Assembly (NCBI GenBank): GCA_024711005.1
Contig: JANJTQ010000085.1
Coordinates: forward strand, 1-33,284
From: Opitutaceae bacterium
GTDB lineage: Bacteria > Verrucomicrobiota > Verrucomicrobiia > Opitutales > Opitutaceae
DNA: 33,284 nucleotides
Direction: 5' to 3'
The position numbers were made by a program, and so were the translations under genes. The notes under the pieces were generated by a model that was not told where the DNA came from, did not search any database, and was given only the letters and a program-made list of their open reading frames with translations. Positions 1 to 9,182 of this stretch are shown in pieces. Numbering within the stretch: position 1 is the first letter of the stretch; every line of letters begins with the position of its first letter.

Positions 1-322
1 TGTACCCGTTGCGCAGCGCTTGGGTTTTGGCACCCTTGAACAAGGGGGCATAAAAGGGATGCTGCATCCACTCCTCCGCGACGTCGAAATTCGTGACATA
101 TGCGAGAGTCGTGATTTCCGAACCGGCTGTTTTGCCGCGTCGTTGTTGGGCGAAGGCCGAGAGCAGCGGATCGGGGCGGTATCCAAGAGCGGCCACCGCT
201 TTTTTGACGCGTTTTCGGGTGGCATCTGAGATGTGCGGATCCATCCCTAGGGCGCGGCAGACGGTGGAAGGAGAAACACCGGCTAGGGTCGCCACTTCTT
301 TCATCGTTACGCGCTTGGGCAT
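1..322 (-). CDS. LacI-family transcriptional regulator (N-terminal part, cut by window edge)
   Basis: Reading the minus strand from an ATG at 322 gives MPKRVTMKEVATLAGVSPST, the classic LacI helix-turn-helix start. The recognition helix and the hinge region follow, with a KKAVAALGYRPDPLLSAFAQ stretch around residues 40-60. The first part of the periplasmic-binding-protein-like effector domain begins near residue 70. The frame stays open to the window edge, so only about 107 residues are present. LacI-family proteins are sugar-responsive DNA-binding repressors or activators. This one lies 169 bp downstream of a carbohydrate operon on the same strand, so it probably regulates that operon, which is inference. 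The effector is unknown because most of the ligand-binding domain lies outside the window. No Shine-Dalgarno is seen. Confidence 0.9.
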   Translation of the reverse strand, partial: MPKRVTMKEVATLAGVSPSTVCRALGMDPHISDATRKRVKKAVAALGYRPDPLLSAFAQQRRGKTAGSEITTLAYVTNFDVAEEWMQHPFYAPLFKGAKTQALRNGY

Positions 323-491
323 TTGGCGAGAATGGAAGTTCGTGGGAGAGACGGCAAGTCGTCCGCGGCAGCGTCAATGACTGAAACGAACGGAATGTTC
401 GATTGCTGTCAGAGTAAGGCTCCCGTGCGTTTGGCGAGTGGCCAAAGGAAACTCTTTGTACGCCGAGCTTCGAGGAGGCGATGGTTGAACG

Positions 492-1637
492 TTACGCCGT
501 CCGACTGATGAGGTCGGACGTACGGACGAGTGCAACGTCGACACGATCATGCACCGTGGTGGTGTAGCAGATGTAGCGGTCGTTAAGACAAAACTGTGGA
601 TGCGGATGGAGGTGAGTGCACTGAGTGAGATGGGCGGCGAGCGGGCCGCGATTGACGATTTCGACCTGTTTGCCGGTGGTCGTGTCGAAGAAGAATACGT
701 TGCAATCGGGGTTGCCGGGGTCGTCCATGCGGTCGGCGACGAGGTAACGACCGCACTGGGAGGAATGGGCATGAGATAAGCGTCCGGCCCAGACGAGGGT
801 TTCTTCGCGGGTGGCGAGGGAGACTTTTTTCACGCCGATTCCGTAGTGGAGATACCAGATGTAATCGCCGGAGGCGTCCCACCATTCGTGGCCGGAGTGG
901 GAGGCGGGGCGTTTGAGCAAGGGTGCGGCTTTTTCGCCGCGGCGGATGAGCCAGATGCGGTGATAGGGCGTGGAGCCGTCGAAGGGAACGCCGAGACGTT
1001 CGCCGTCGCTCCAGAACTCGTGGGCGAACATCTGGAGTTCCGGGTCTGTCGGGCTGAAGAGTGCGTGGTCGTAGTTGAAGCCCTCGGTTTTTTGCCAGAG
1101 ACGGAACGGTGAGCCGTCGAGTGGCATGTCTCCGATGAGGGACACCGGAGTGCCGTCGGATTTCGAGAGGCGTGCATCAATGTTAAGCGATCTGCCGTCA
1201 GCCGAGAACGTCGGGTGGGTGGCAAGGTGATTCAGGCGCAGGCCCTTGACGAGTTCCGGCGGGAGCGTGTTGACGTGCACGGCTCGATCGTCGGCGAGCG
1301 GACCGCGTTTCCAGATGTCGAGATCGTTGCCCCAATAGACTTCGCCGGTGGTCAAATCGACCATGGGGCGGGCGGTGGTGAATTGAGTTTCTGGATACAC
1401 TCGGAGTTCGGCGGTTTCGAAATCGGCGACACCCAAAATCTGCTGTGCGTGGCGTCCGCCGGGGGGCGGGAAGCCGCAGCCCAGCCAGAGAAACCGACCG
1501 TCGTTCGAGAAACTGGGATGAGTATAGTAGAACGATTGCTGCACCGGAGCGGCGCGGTGGGTGAGGACGAGGCTCTCGATGCCATTCGTGGGATTTGTCC
1601 AACGAGTGAAGAGCGTGGAGGTTTCGGGCGTCGTCAT
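492..1637 (-). CDS. Oligogalacturonate-lyase-like (PL22-type) beta-propeller protein
   Basis: A 381-residue protein with repeated blade motifs of the type HPSFSNDGRFLWLG (about 40-53) and HPTFSADGRSLNI (141-153), typical of WD40/TolB-like propellers. The C-terminal half has HSGHEWWDASGDYIWYL (247-263) and THLHPHPQF (341-349). These resemble the metal-binding histidines of oligogalacturonate lyases (PL22), which cleave short pectin fragments by beta-elimination in the cytoplasm. No signal peptide is seen. The start at 1637 is chosen because its ATG overlaps the stop of the upstream gene as ATGA, indicating translational coupling; an in-frame start at 1688 would overlap that gene by 55 bases. 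It is the last gene of the operon running from 7655. The family assignment is from motif pattern only, and another propeller hydrolase or lyase is possible. Confidence 0.62.
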   Translation of the reverse strand: MTTPETSTLFTRWTNPTNGIESLVLTHRAAPVQQSFYYTHPSFSNDGRFLWLGCGFPPPGGRHAQQILGVADFETAELRVYPETQFTTARPMVDLTTGEVYWGNDLDIWKRGPLADDRAVHVNTLPPELVKGLRLNHLATHPTFSADGRSLNIDARLSKSDGTPVSLIGDMPLDGSPFRLWQKTEGFNYDHALFSPTDPELQMFAHEFWSDGERLGVPFDGSTPYHRIWLIRRGEKAAPLLKRPASHSGHEWWDASGDYIWYLHYGIGVKKVSLATREETLVWAGRLSHAHSSQCGRYLVADRMDDPGNPDCNVFFFDTTTGKQVEIVNRGPLAAHLTQCTHLHPHPQFCLNDRYICYTTTVHDRVDVALVRTSDLISRTA

Positions 1638-2356
1638 GAGGACGATGGATCGGTGGGTTCGGGGACGGGAGTGGTTCGGACAGGCCAAGAAGGTAGCGTG
1701 TACATGCTCACGCCGTTTCCACTCTCTCCGGGAACCAGTAAAATGTTCTGGCGGCGATCTGAGTTGAGAGTGGCGATATTGTTAAACAGTTCCCGCCAGC
1801 GTCCGTTATGAAAATGAGCGACTCTCAAGAGCATGGCCGCTCCGGTTGCTTCGATTACCGAACTCGATCCGGAGGCGAGCTCCAGTCGGGAGTTTTGATT
1901 GTAAACGACCATCAGGTTTCGAGGGGAGACGTTGTGCAGTTTGATCGAGCCTTCAGGGAGACTGTCTCCGTCCTCTGGGATGGCGTATATTCGGTATTTC
2001 CCTTGGGCCGTACGGGCGGTCAGTAATGTGATCTTCGATACACCTTGCGGAAGCGTCACTGAAGCGACCACGGGTTTGGGTTTCTGACTGTCCGGTTGGG
2101 GGCTTTCCGAGCCAAATAGCGTGAAGTTGAGCACTGCCGGACCACTGTAGTCCTGAATCTCGGAGCGTGTGAAGGCCTCAACCAATTCCACTTTGCGGTT
2201 AGGTCCGTAACTTAGGGGCGCTACATCGCCGTTCCATGCATAGATGCTGAATTGGAGTGAAACGGCATCGTCACCGGGAAGGGCACAGAGTGGTGTTACC
2301 AATGTTGATACAAGCAGTGTCGCCAACGTTAATAGTGATCGGGAGGCGGTGCGCAT
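1634..2356 (-). CDS. Exported protein of unknown function
   Basis: A 240-residue protein that I do not recognise. It starts MRTASRSLLTLATLLVSTLV, a clear Sec signal peptide with cleavage likely after ...TPLCA near residue 25. The mature part looks all-beta, with alternating hydrophobic strands such as KPVVASVTLPQGVSKITLL, and there are no cysteine pairs or catalytic motifs. The tail is rich in Pro and Ser (PVPEPTDPSSS). It starts 5 bp after the stop of the giant pilin-like gene and its TGA overlaps the next ATG, so it is firmly inside the operon. The position suggests a partner of the pilin-like protein in the periplasm or at the cell surface, but this is inference. Confidence 0.8.
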   Translation of the reverse strand: MRTASRSLLTLATLLVSTLVTPLCALPGDDAVSLQFSIYAWNGDVAPLSYGPNRKVELVEAFTRSEIQDYSGPAVLNFTLFGSESPQPDSQKPKPVVASVTLPQGVSKITLLTARTAQGKYRIYAIPEDGDSLPEGSIKLHNVSPRNLMVVYNQNSRLELASGSSSVIEATGAAMLLRVAHFHNGRWRELFNNIATLNSDRRQNILLVPGESGNGVSMYTLPSWPVRTTPVPEPTDPSSS

Positions 2357-2361
2357 GGGAA

Positions 2362-5300
2362 TTAGATGTCTTCGGGGCTTAGCCAGCGGAAGCTGATGAT
2401 TTTGTACCCGCGGCCGAATGTGCGGTTGGTAGCGGAGAGATTGGCGGGCGAGGCACCGGGCGAGTCGGCCGATGGGTCAACGTAATCGGGCAATCGTTGA
2501 ACCAAGGCTTCGCACCAAGCTTGGCTGACGGTCTGGGTCGAATCGATCGGATTTACCACCTGGCCGTAGGCTCGGATGGTGAAGGTATCGGAGCGGGCGG
2601 AGAGCGCGGGACCGATGGCTTGCAGGAGATCTCCTTGAAGCAGCCAGCCCGGGGTGCCGGTGGAGGTGCGACCATAAGGGCCGGGATCGGCGGACTGGTC
2701 GAACCGCCAGTTGGTGTGCGCCCAGTCAACCTTCATGTCGGCGAAGTAGACGCCTCCGTTATTGTCGTTACGGGGTACGTAGGTGTTGCTCGGGGTGAGG
2801 GATCCGTTGAAGAGGACCCGATCGCCATAGGCGTCGGCCCCGTCGGCAGTCACGACATCGCCTGAGCCGGTTGAGATAAAAGTGTTGATGCGAGAGGCCT
2901 TGGAATCGATGGCGGCTTGCAACGGGCCGCTAAAGCCCCGGCCCATTGGAACGGTGGGTGAGGCGAGATTTCCCGTGCTGTCTGCGTCATTGATCGTGGC
3001 GTTGAAGTCGGTCGTGGCGTCGACGAGCGAGCGGTTGATGAAGTGCGAAAGGGAGACGAATGGGCCGCGGGCGCGTACGCGTTTGACGATTTCAGTGGCC
3101 AAGCGGTCAATTTCGGCAGGAACAAGGCGGCGATAGCCGGCATAGGCTTCCGTATCGGTGCCGGATGTTTGGAAGCTGGCGCTCGCGTTTTGATCGCTAT
3201 GCTCGGGCTGCCAAATCGTGCGAGGGTAGGGTACGCCGGTGTTCTCGGTGTCGTCATTGACTCGCAATCCATTAAGGCCACCGAGCAGGGCGATCCAGGC
3301 ATCCTTGGAAGTGGAGTTGATGTTGAAAGCGCCTTTGACCAGTAGGTGTGCGGATGAATCGACCGCGCGTGCCTCGTTGATGACGGTGCCGTCCTGCATT
3401 TCATAACGTGGATTGGTGGGCGAAAAATCGTTCCCTGACCGAGGAATCCCCGAGAAGAAATAACCATCCCAGAGCGAGGTGTTCAGCAGATATGCGAGAT
3501 CGAAATACCGAGTGGTGCCCGAGGGGGCCTTATAATAGGTGTTTGTTCTGGAGCTGACGGATTCGCCGCGTTCGACCAAGGGGGCGGCATACGAATTGCC
3601 GACGGCATAGCCGGATTGGTAAACGATGCTGCCTCGGGTGGTGCGCGAGGTGTCGCCGACGGCGGCGGCAGTCGGCTGATAATCTTCCGCGGTCAGGCTG
3701 GCATGCTGGAGTTGCCCCAGCGAGAGCAGCGGGAGTTGATCGCCGGTGCGGCGAGGGAAGTCGTAAAGTACGCCGCGAGAGGCGACCGGGCCGCGCATAT
3801 TGATGCCGTCGCGCGGATCGGACCCGGAGTCCTCCGCCCAGCCGGCCGGAATGAGGTTGTTGGAGAAATAGGCGGAAACGGTCGAGACGGACGTCGCATT
3901 AAATAGGCCAGAGGCGTAAGGAGGAGGGGTGAAAACGGCGCCGCTCACCCCAGTCCCGGTGCCGGTGATGTTGGGGTGATCAACGACGGCGGCACGGATA
4001 TTGTAGTCCTGAAAGACTCTGCCTTGCGCGGTCAAATAGTAGAGGAATTTGTTGCCGCCACCGGTGGTGGTGTTGACCGGAGTGTTGCCGGTGATGTTGC
4101 GGAACCCGGGGGCCATGAACTTGAGCATAATATTGCCCATGATGCCGCGTTCGAAGCCGCCCATGTCACCGGTCTTTGTATGAATGATGTCACGAATCTC
4201 CTGATACACCAGACCGCTGGAGGGCTGACGCATCACGATCATAAGATTGGGATTGCCGTAGGCATAGTTCGCGACGATGGAGCGACCCACGGTGCCTCCG
4301 TAGGGCTTATCGGGGCCCGTCAAAGAATCCGTGGTGAATACAAACGGCTGTTGTGAGGTGAAAAAACTGTCTGACGCGGCGGGATTGTCGGGTATTGGGC
4401 GGACTAGGTTTGAACCGTCGTTGACGGCGAGCTGAACGGAGTTGGCGGGCTCTTCGGATGCGAGGTTCGTCGCACTCAATTGCTGTTGTCCGGCGACCGA
4501 CAGCGTCACGGTTTCGCCCGGAGGGATTGAAAGCGCAGGAGCGACGAATTTCACGGTGTCCAAAAACCCTTGGGTTTCCGCCGAGTCTTGCTGGCGGAGC
4601 AGGTTGAAGGCTCCGTATTTGTCCTTCTGCGACAAAATGTTGTACGCGAGAATCAGCAGTTTGTTCGTATTGCCTTCGGCAGCCGAAGGATTGGGCTTGG
4701 TCGAGGTGTTCTTAATGACGAACTCCAATGTCCCCGCCGGGGCGTTGAGGGTGACGTTGTAGGGGTTGGCCAGGACAAAGACCACATTGGCGCGGATGGG
4801 CCAGGAGTAGGTGCCATCAGGGACATTCTTGACATTGCTATTCGGCACGCCCGACAGATCGGTGAACACGGCGAAGCGGAACTGGGTGATCACGGGCGAG
4901 ACCCCGACTTGGGTCGAGGTCTCGGGCCGGATGGTCAGGGAGCCATTGGAGAGAGACCCGGTCGGGTTTGTATTATAGAATGAATACAAGAGGTCCCATT
5001 TTGGGGCCGAGTCTCCCGAGCCCCAATCGGGCGACCACGGCGAGGAGATGATGCTTTCACCCGCGAGGTCGGAGGCATTCCAGTCGGATGGGGACATTTC
5101 GAAGTAGTGGGTGAGGTCCTTTCTGAGTCCGCCGTTAAGGGTATCGGAAATCAGACCGCGTGACAGGCTGGTGATGTCGTGAAAACTTGCACGTTGGGTT
5201 TCTTGGGACAGCGAGGGGGTTAACAGGACCGTTTGCTGCAGGTTCAGCACACGGGAGAGTTTGGTCTCGGCGTCGGTGTCGTCGGCTGCAGGATAGTCCG

Positions 5301-6282
5301 TCCAGTCCGGGATCAATTCGATGCCGGAGCGGGAGGCGGTCATGAGGCGCAGCCGTGCTTCGGCCGAGTTCGCCGGATTGTTTTGACCGGCGTGAGGATC
5401 GGCGAGCGAGTAGGATGCCTTGACGCCCTCATCGCCCACCCACCAAGCGTAGCGGCCGACGGTGGTCGTGCCGGAGGAGCCGGCGCCGGGAACGGTGGAG
5501 GACGGAATGGTGATGTCCTTGATCGGAGCGACTACATAACGTTCGACGGCGGCTTCGGCTCCGTTGGCGGCAGCGCCAGCGGTCTTGGGGCCGACAAGGA
5601 GGACGGCTTTCTGGCCGGAGGTTTTGATTTCTATGTCGGCGTAGTTGCTGCTGCTCCAGCCGGAGGGATTGGCTGGATCCAGACCGGCAGCCGCCCAACT
5701 GACGGGCGATCCAGGGGTGAAGGGTGCGAGGCCGGTCGCATTGCGCGCATCGGCGCTGGACGAGGCGACCAGCCCGTTCGCATCGATGGTGAAGGCGCGA
5801 TCTTCGTTGCCGCTTACAAGCCAGTTGAGCAGCACCGGACTCGGCGTTTCTTCGTAGATGGATTTGGCGGGAGTGGCGTACGACGCGCCGGCGCGTCCCC
5901 AGACGCCGGGCCACCAGCGGGTGCCGGCTTGTATCGATGAGCCGGATATGGAGGAAAGACCGTTGATGGTTCCGTTGACGGAAGTGGTGTTTCGGGCGGG
6001 CGAGCCGGCGGCGAGGCGGGTGCCGTCGGCCGCTGCGGCGATGTCCGCCGCGGCAGTGACGCGTTGGTCGGGGCCGGTGTATTTTTGCAGCTGGCCCAGG
6101 GCGATGTTGAGCGCCATCAGCGCGTTTTGTCGGGCTTGGGAGAGGCTTTGGTTATTCGAGGCGACCTGGGTTTCGACGCGTGTCAGGCTGGCGAGCGAGA
6201 CGAGCAGCAGGACAAGGAACGCCAGCAACGTGACGGTGATGAGCAGGGCGAAGCCGCGTTGTTTTTTCGGGTGAGGCTTCAT
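2362..6282 (-). CDS. Giant pilin-like surface protein (PilX / Verru_Chthon cassette A-like)
   Basis: A 1306-residue protein with a type IV pilin-like N-terminus: basic leader MKPHPKKQRG, then FALLITVTLLAFLVLLLVSL as the hydrophobic helix, with prepilin peptidase cleavage likely between G10 and F11. The Glu5 of major pilins is absent, as in PilX/GspK-type minor pilins. A coiled region (VETQVASNNQSLSQARQNAL) follows, then over 1200 residues rich in Ser, Thr, Asn and Gly. Size and layout match the Verru_Chthon cassette protein A family of Verrucomicrobia, but the usual small pseudopilin partners (cassette B, C, D) are not seen. Its ATG overlaps the TGA of the GH125 gene (ATGA), which fixes the start. 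The role is unknown, possibly a substrate-binding or secretion-linked surface component. Confidence 0.75.
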   Translation of the reverse strand: MKPHPKKQRGFALLITVTLLAFLVLLLVSLASLTRVETQVASNNQSLSQARQNALMALNIALGQLQKYTGPDQRVTAAADIAAAADGTRLAAGSPARNTTSVNGTINGLSSISGSSIQAGTRWWPGVWGRAGASYATPAKSIYEETPSPVLLNWLVSGNEDRAFTIDANGLVASSSADARNATGLAPFTPGSPVSWAAAGLDPANPSGWSSSNYADIEIKTSGQKAVLLVGPKTAGAAANGAEAAVERYVVAPIKDITIPSSTVPGAGSSGTTTVGRYAWWVGDEGVKASYSLADPHAGQNNPANSAEARLRLMTASRSGIELIPDWTDYPAADDTDAETKLSRVLNLQQTVLLTPSLSQETQRASFHDITSLSRGLISDTLNGGLRKDLTHYFEMSPSDWNASDLAGESIISSPWSPDWGSGDSAPKWDLLYSFYNTNPTGSLSNGSLTIRPETSTQVGVSPVITQFRFAVFTDLSGVPNSNVKNVPDGTYSWPIRANVVFVLANPYNVTLNAPAGTLEFVIKNTSTKPNPSAAEGNTNKLLILAYNILSQKDKYGAFNLLRQQDSAETQGFLDTVKFVAPALSIPPGETVTLSVAGQQQLSATNLASEEPANSVQLAVNDGSNLVRPIPDNPAASDSFFTSQQPFVFTTDSLTGPDKPYGGTVGRSIVANYAYGNPNLMIVMRQPSSGLVYQEIRDIIHTKTGDMGGFERGIMGNIMLKFMAPGFRNITGNTPVNTTTGGGNKFLYYLTAQGRVFQDYNIRAAVVDHPNITGTGTGVSGAVFTPPPYASGLFNATSVSTVSAYFSNNLIPAGWAEDSGSDPRDGINMRGPVASRGVLYDFPRRTGDQLPLLSLGQLQHASLTAEDYQPTAAAVGDTSRTTRGSIVYQSGYAVGNSYAAPLVERGESVSSRTNTYYKAPSGTTRYFDLAYLLNTSLWDGYFFSGIPRSGNDFSPTNPRYEMQDGTVINEARAVDSSAHLLVKGAFNINSTSKDAWIALLGGLNGLRVNDDTENTGVPYPRTIWQPEHSDQNASASFQTSGTDTEAYAGYRRLVPAEIDRLATEIVKRVRARGPFVSLSHFINRSLVDATTDFNATINDADSTGNLASPTVPMGRGFSGPLQAAIDSKASRINTFISTGSGDVVTADGADAYGDRVLFNGSLTPSNTYVPRNDNNGGVYFADMKVDWAHTNWRFDQSADPGPYGRTSTGTPGWLLQGDLLQAIGPALSARSDTFTIRAYGQVVNPIDSTQTVSQAWCEALVQRLPDYVDPSADSPGASPANLSATNRTFGRGYKIISFRWLSPEDI

Positions 6283-7655
6283 GACAGGTCTGCGGCGAGC
6301 AAATGCCGGCGTTGATGATGGAGGGTGACGATGAGTTCACCGAAGAGAGTGTTTGCCCAGGCGAACCAAGGCCGGGTGAAGCGGTGCGGATCGTCGGCAT
6401 CGAACGATTCATGCATGAAGCCCGTGCCGGCGTGGGTGGCTTTAAGCTGGTGCAGGCAGTGCCGGATTTCCGCGTCCTTGAGCGCGGTGAGTGCCTGCAT
6501 GGAAAGGGCCATCGGCCAGATCGTGCCGGGGCCGGTGTGTGGGCTGCCGATTCCGGAGGCTGCTTTGCCGGCGACGAAATAAGGGTTGTCCGGGCTCAGG
6601 CAGAATGCGCGGGTACGCAGGTAGCGTGGCTCGTCCGGCGCGCAGAACCCGAGATAGGGCAACGAGAGAAGCGATGGGACATTGGCGTCATCCATGAGAT
6701 GAACGCCGCCGAGACCGTCGACTTCGTAGGCCCAGATCTCTCCATGGCGGGGGTGGTGGACGACGGCATGCGTTTCCAGCGCGTGGGTGATCGTCTCGGA
6801 CTGCCGGTGGGCCTCGATGGCGAGGGCATCGCAGTGAAGCGCGGCGAGCAGGCGGGAGAGGTTGTTCAAGGCGACGGCGATCATCGCGTTGGCCGGAACG
6901 AGGAACGGGAACCGCACCATGTCGTCGGACGGACGGAAGCCGCAGCGGATGAGTCCGCAGTTGCGACTCGGCAGGCCGTAGCCGTTGTTGGGCAGGCAAG
7001 AACCGCCGGGACGCTCGAACGAGTAAGGGGAGCGCTCCGTGCTTTCGCCTGCGTTTTGTTCGACGCGGATGACGCGGAACGCGTTCTTGACGGCGCGGCG
7101 CCATGCATCGTCGAACGGAGAAAGGTCGCCGGTGGCGGTCCAGTAGGCGTGCGAGAGCCGGAAAAAATAGGCGAGGCTGTCGATCTCCCATTTGCGTTCG
7201 TGAACGCCGGGTTTCATTTCCGTGCGATCATGCCGCCAATGGCCAAGGACCGGGTCGCGGTAGAACGCGTTGGCGTAGGGATCGAGCAGGACGCACTTCG
7301 CCTGGCGACGGATCACGCCGGCGATCATCAGGCGCATGGCTTCGTTCGATGCGGCGAGCGGGAGAAAGGGCCAGACCTGCGCGGCGGAGTCGCGCAGCCA
7401 CATCGCATCGATATCGCCGGTGATGACGTAGGTGTCGGGCGGGCCATCGGCCTCCCGCTGGAAATCGATCGTGGTGTCTGGGGTGTTGGGAAGGCAGTTG
7501 GCGAACAGCCACGCCAGCTCGGGATCGGCGATGCCGGCCCGGACCTCGTCGACAAGCGACTCGAGCGGGGCGCTGCGGAAGCGTCGATCGGTGGCGGGAG
7601 GTCGTTGTGAGGGGAAGGCGGGCACGGGAGGCGTTTGGGTGAAGGCGCAGCTCAC
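6279..7655 (-). CDS. GH125 exo-alpha-1,6-mannosidase
   Basis: A 458-residue protein of the GH125 family (formerly DUF1237), an (alpha/alpha)6 barrel that releases mannose from alpha-1,6-linked mannosides by an inverting, metal-independent mechanism. Family signatures seen are GDIDAMWLRDSAAQVWPF (80-97), GFRPSDDMVRFPFLVPAN (239-256, where the general acid Asp is expected), LMDDANVPSLLSLPYLGF (320-337) and GFMHESFDADDP (412-423, where the base Glu is expected). No signal peptide is seen, so it is probably cytoplasmic. The start is GTG at 7655; a later in-frame start cannot be excluded because the first 25 residues are low-complexity. It heads the operon with the pilin-like gene, overlapping it as ATGA, and lies 75 bp after the PEP-CTERM gene beyond a terminator. 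Confidence 0.9.
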   Translation of the reverse strand: MSCAFTQTPPVPAFPSQRPPATDRRFRSAPLESLVDEVRAGIADPELAWLFANCLPNTPDTTIDFQREADGPPDTYVITGDIDAMWLRDSAAQVWPFLPLAASNEAMRLMIAGVIRRQAKCVLLDPYANAFYRDPVLGHWRHDRTEMKPGVHERKWEIDSLAYFFRLSHAYWTATGDLSPFDDAWRRAVKNAFRVIRVEQNAGESTERSPYSFERPGGSCLPNNGYGLPSRNCGLIRCGFRPSDDMVRFPFLVPANAMIAVALNNLSRLLAALHCDALAIEAHRQSETITHALETHAVVHHPRHGEIWAYEVDGLGGVHLMDDANVPSLLSLPYLGFCAPDEPRYLRTRAFCLSPDNPYFVAGKAASGIGSPHTGPGTIWPMALSMQALTALKDAEIRHCLHQLKATHAGTGFMHESFDADDPHRFTRPWFAWANTLFGELIVTLHHQRRHLLAADLS

Positions 7656-7702
7656 GCGAGACCCGCCGCCTTTGGAGGGGCGACGGGCAAGGGGAGTGGC
7701 GG

Positions 7703-7734
7703 AAAAACTGATGCGGGAGAAAGGCCCCGATCAG
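7703..7734 (-). terminator. Rho-independent terminator after the PEP-CTERM gene
   Basis: On the minus strand the arms CTGATCGGG and CCCGCATCAG (one bulged base) form a stem directly followed by TTTTT (7703-7707). The stem includes the TGA stop of the PEP-CTERM gene. It stands between that gene and the GH125 operon, so it either ends the first transcript or acts as a partial terminator. Confidence 0.7.
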
Positions 7735-9038
7735 GCGGCGAGGGATCCGCGGATCTTGCGGCGAACGGCGGCGAAGCCGAGCAGGCCGGCACCTGCGAAC
7801 AGGGCGTAGGAGGATGGCTCGGGGATGACGGAGTAGCTCAGGATGCCGGAGACTTCCGAGAAGGTGAGGCCGGCTCCGTTAGTCCAAGTGACCTCGTCGG
7901 GGTTCTGGCTGAACCCGGTGATGGCAAATGAGCTGGCAAAGCTTTGGTTGAGGTTGTCGACATCGACGATCAACCAGCTGTTGCCGTTGGTGAGGTCGGC
8001 ACCGGAGAGATCGAAGTTGAATGTGCCGGCGAAGTTCGTGGCCGTGTCGGTGCCGGCGCCGAGGACTGCGTTGTTCACGCCGTTGGCACCGATTTCGAAG
8101 GTCATCGAGCCGGTGGAGGAGAGCGTGAAAGTGCCGACGTTGACAGTGGTGTTGCCGGTGGAGGTGTTGGCGCCGGAGAGGGTGAAGGTGCCGGTGCCGA
8201 GCTTGGTCAGGGCGACATCGCCAGAAATCGAACCGCTGAAGGTGCCGCTGGTGGCACCAAGGCCCGAGCCGCTACCGCCGATAATGTCACCACCGCCGGA
8301 CAGGGCTACGACATTGTCGCTGATCCCTGCGTCGATTTCCAAGGTGCCGCCGGTGTTGACCGATAGATTCGCGCCGAACTGTTCGTTCGCGGCGATGCGA
8401 ACTGTGCCACCGTCGTTGATGGACGAGGCCTTTAGTTGCTTGCCGGTACTGCGTTGCAAGATGATCAAACCTCCATTCGCGGCGATGGTGTAGTCGTTAG
8501 TTGCAGCGTCGCTGAGGGTGAGCGTGCCGGCTCCGGTTTTGGTCAGGGTCTTGCCGGCGCCTATGATGTTCGTCGAGAGGGAGCCTTCGATGGCGAAGGC
8601 GGTGTTGCCCAGCAGGGTGATGTTACCCGCGAAGCTGGCGCTGGCTCCGTTGGCGATGTTTAGAGATCCGGTGTTGGCGGTCGAGCTGAGGCTGATGTTG
8701 CCTGAGAATGAGTAGACACCCTCCTCGATGGTGATCGAATGCGCGCTGGGTGTTCCGCTGGCGGTGATGGTCGCGGTGGCGACATCGCTTCCGGCTGAGA
8801 AAGTCACGTCGCTGGCGGCGACGTAGGTGGTGGCGGCGTTTTCGCCCGTGGCATCAGTGGTCCAATTGGAGGTGGTGCCGGTGTCCCACGTGCCGTCGGC
8901 GGTCACGCCGGCGCCGAGAGTGGTGCCGTTGGTGTCCCAGTAGAGCTGGGCGTGAGCGGGGAGGCCGAACGCCAGAGTGGCGGCAAAAGCCACCCAGGTG
9001 AGGGGGAGGTTTTTACGGGTGTGTGGGATATGATTCAT
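7731..9038 (-). CDS. PEP-CTERM protein with autotransporter-associated beta-strand repeats
   Basis: A 435-residue exported surface protein. A Sec signal peptide (hydrophobic core LPLTWVAFAATLAFGLPAHA) ends near residue 31. The middle carries beta-helix-type repeats of the autotransporter-associated kind, for example GAGKTLTKTGAGTLTLSDAA and ALTKLGTGTFTLSGANTSTG. The C-terminus is a textbook PEP-CTERM sorting signal: VIPEPSSYALFAGAGLLG, a hydrophobic helix, then the basic RRKIR cluster. In this system exosortase cleaves the PEP motif and the protein is sorted to the exopolysaccharide-linked envelope; no exosortase gene is in the window. The composition is Gly, Thr and Ser rich. It lies alone upstream of the GH125 operon, separated by a terminator. 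No Shine-Dalgarno precedes the ATG. Confidence 0.92.
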   Translation of the reverse strand: MNHIPHTRKNLPLTWVAFAATLAFGLPAHAQLYWDTNGTTLGAGVTADGTWDTGTTSNWTTDATGENAATTYVAASDVTFSAGSDVATATITASGTPSAHSITIEEGVYSFSGNISLSSTANTGSLNIANGASASFAGNITLLGNTAFAIEGSLSTNIIGAGKTLTKTGAGTLTLSDAATNDYTIAANGGLIILQRSTGKQLKASSINDGGTVRIAANEQFGANLSVNTGGTLEIDAGISDNVVALSGGGDIIGGSGSGLGATSGTFSGSISGDVALTKLGTGTFTLSGANTSTGNTTVNVGTFTLSSTGSMTFEIGANGVNNAVLGAGTDTATNFAGTFNFDLSGADLTNGNSWLIVDVDNLNQSFASSFAITGFSQNPDEVTWTNGAGLTFSEVSGILSYSVIPEPSSYALFAGAGLLGFAAVRRKIRGSLAA

Positions 9039-9157
9039 CGTGGGGACTGGGGATTTCAGGGGTTGGGGGAATGCGGCTCGTCGCGCGCGCGGGATAGCAC
9101 AAAATAGATTGTTACGTGGGGGAATTCAGGGGTCGCGAATCGGTGGTCGACGCCTCC

Positions 9158-9182
9158 TAAACTGTGGTCAAAGCACAGCTTA
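9158..9182. promoter_or_regulatory. Inverted repeat, possible operator
   Basis: TAA-A-CTGTG, loop GTCAAAG, CACAG-C-TTA: eight of nine positions pair. It lies about 120 bp upstream of the PEP-CTERM start at the edge of the AT-rich core, so it may be a regulator site or part of a leader hairpin. The function is inferred. Confidence 0.4.

Noticed and set aside
387-401. CGAAC-GGAAT-GTTCG upstream of the lacI-type gene
   Set aside because: The arms are only 5 bp and it lacks the central CG and symmetry typical of LacI-family operators.
498-520. 8-bp hairpin CGTCCGAC/GTCGGACG at the end of the PL22-like gene
   Set aside because: It lies inside the coding end and no T-run follows on the minus strand, so I do not call a terminator.
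6303-7610. Open frame of 435 codons antisense to the GH125 gene
   Set aside because: Shadow frame; the GH125 motifs on the other strand are unmistakable.
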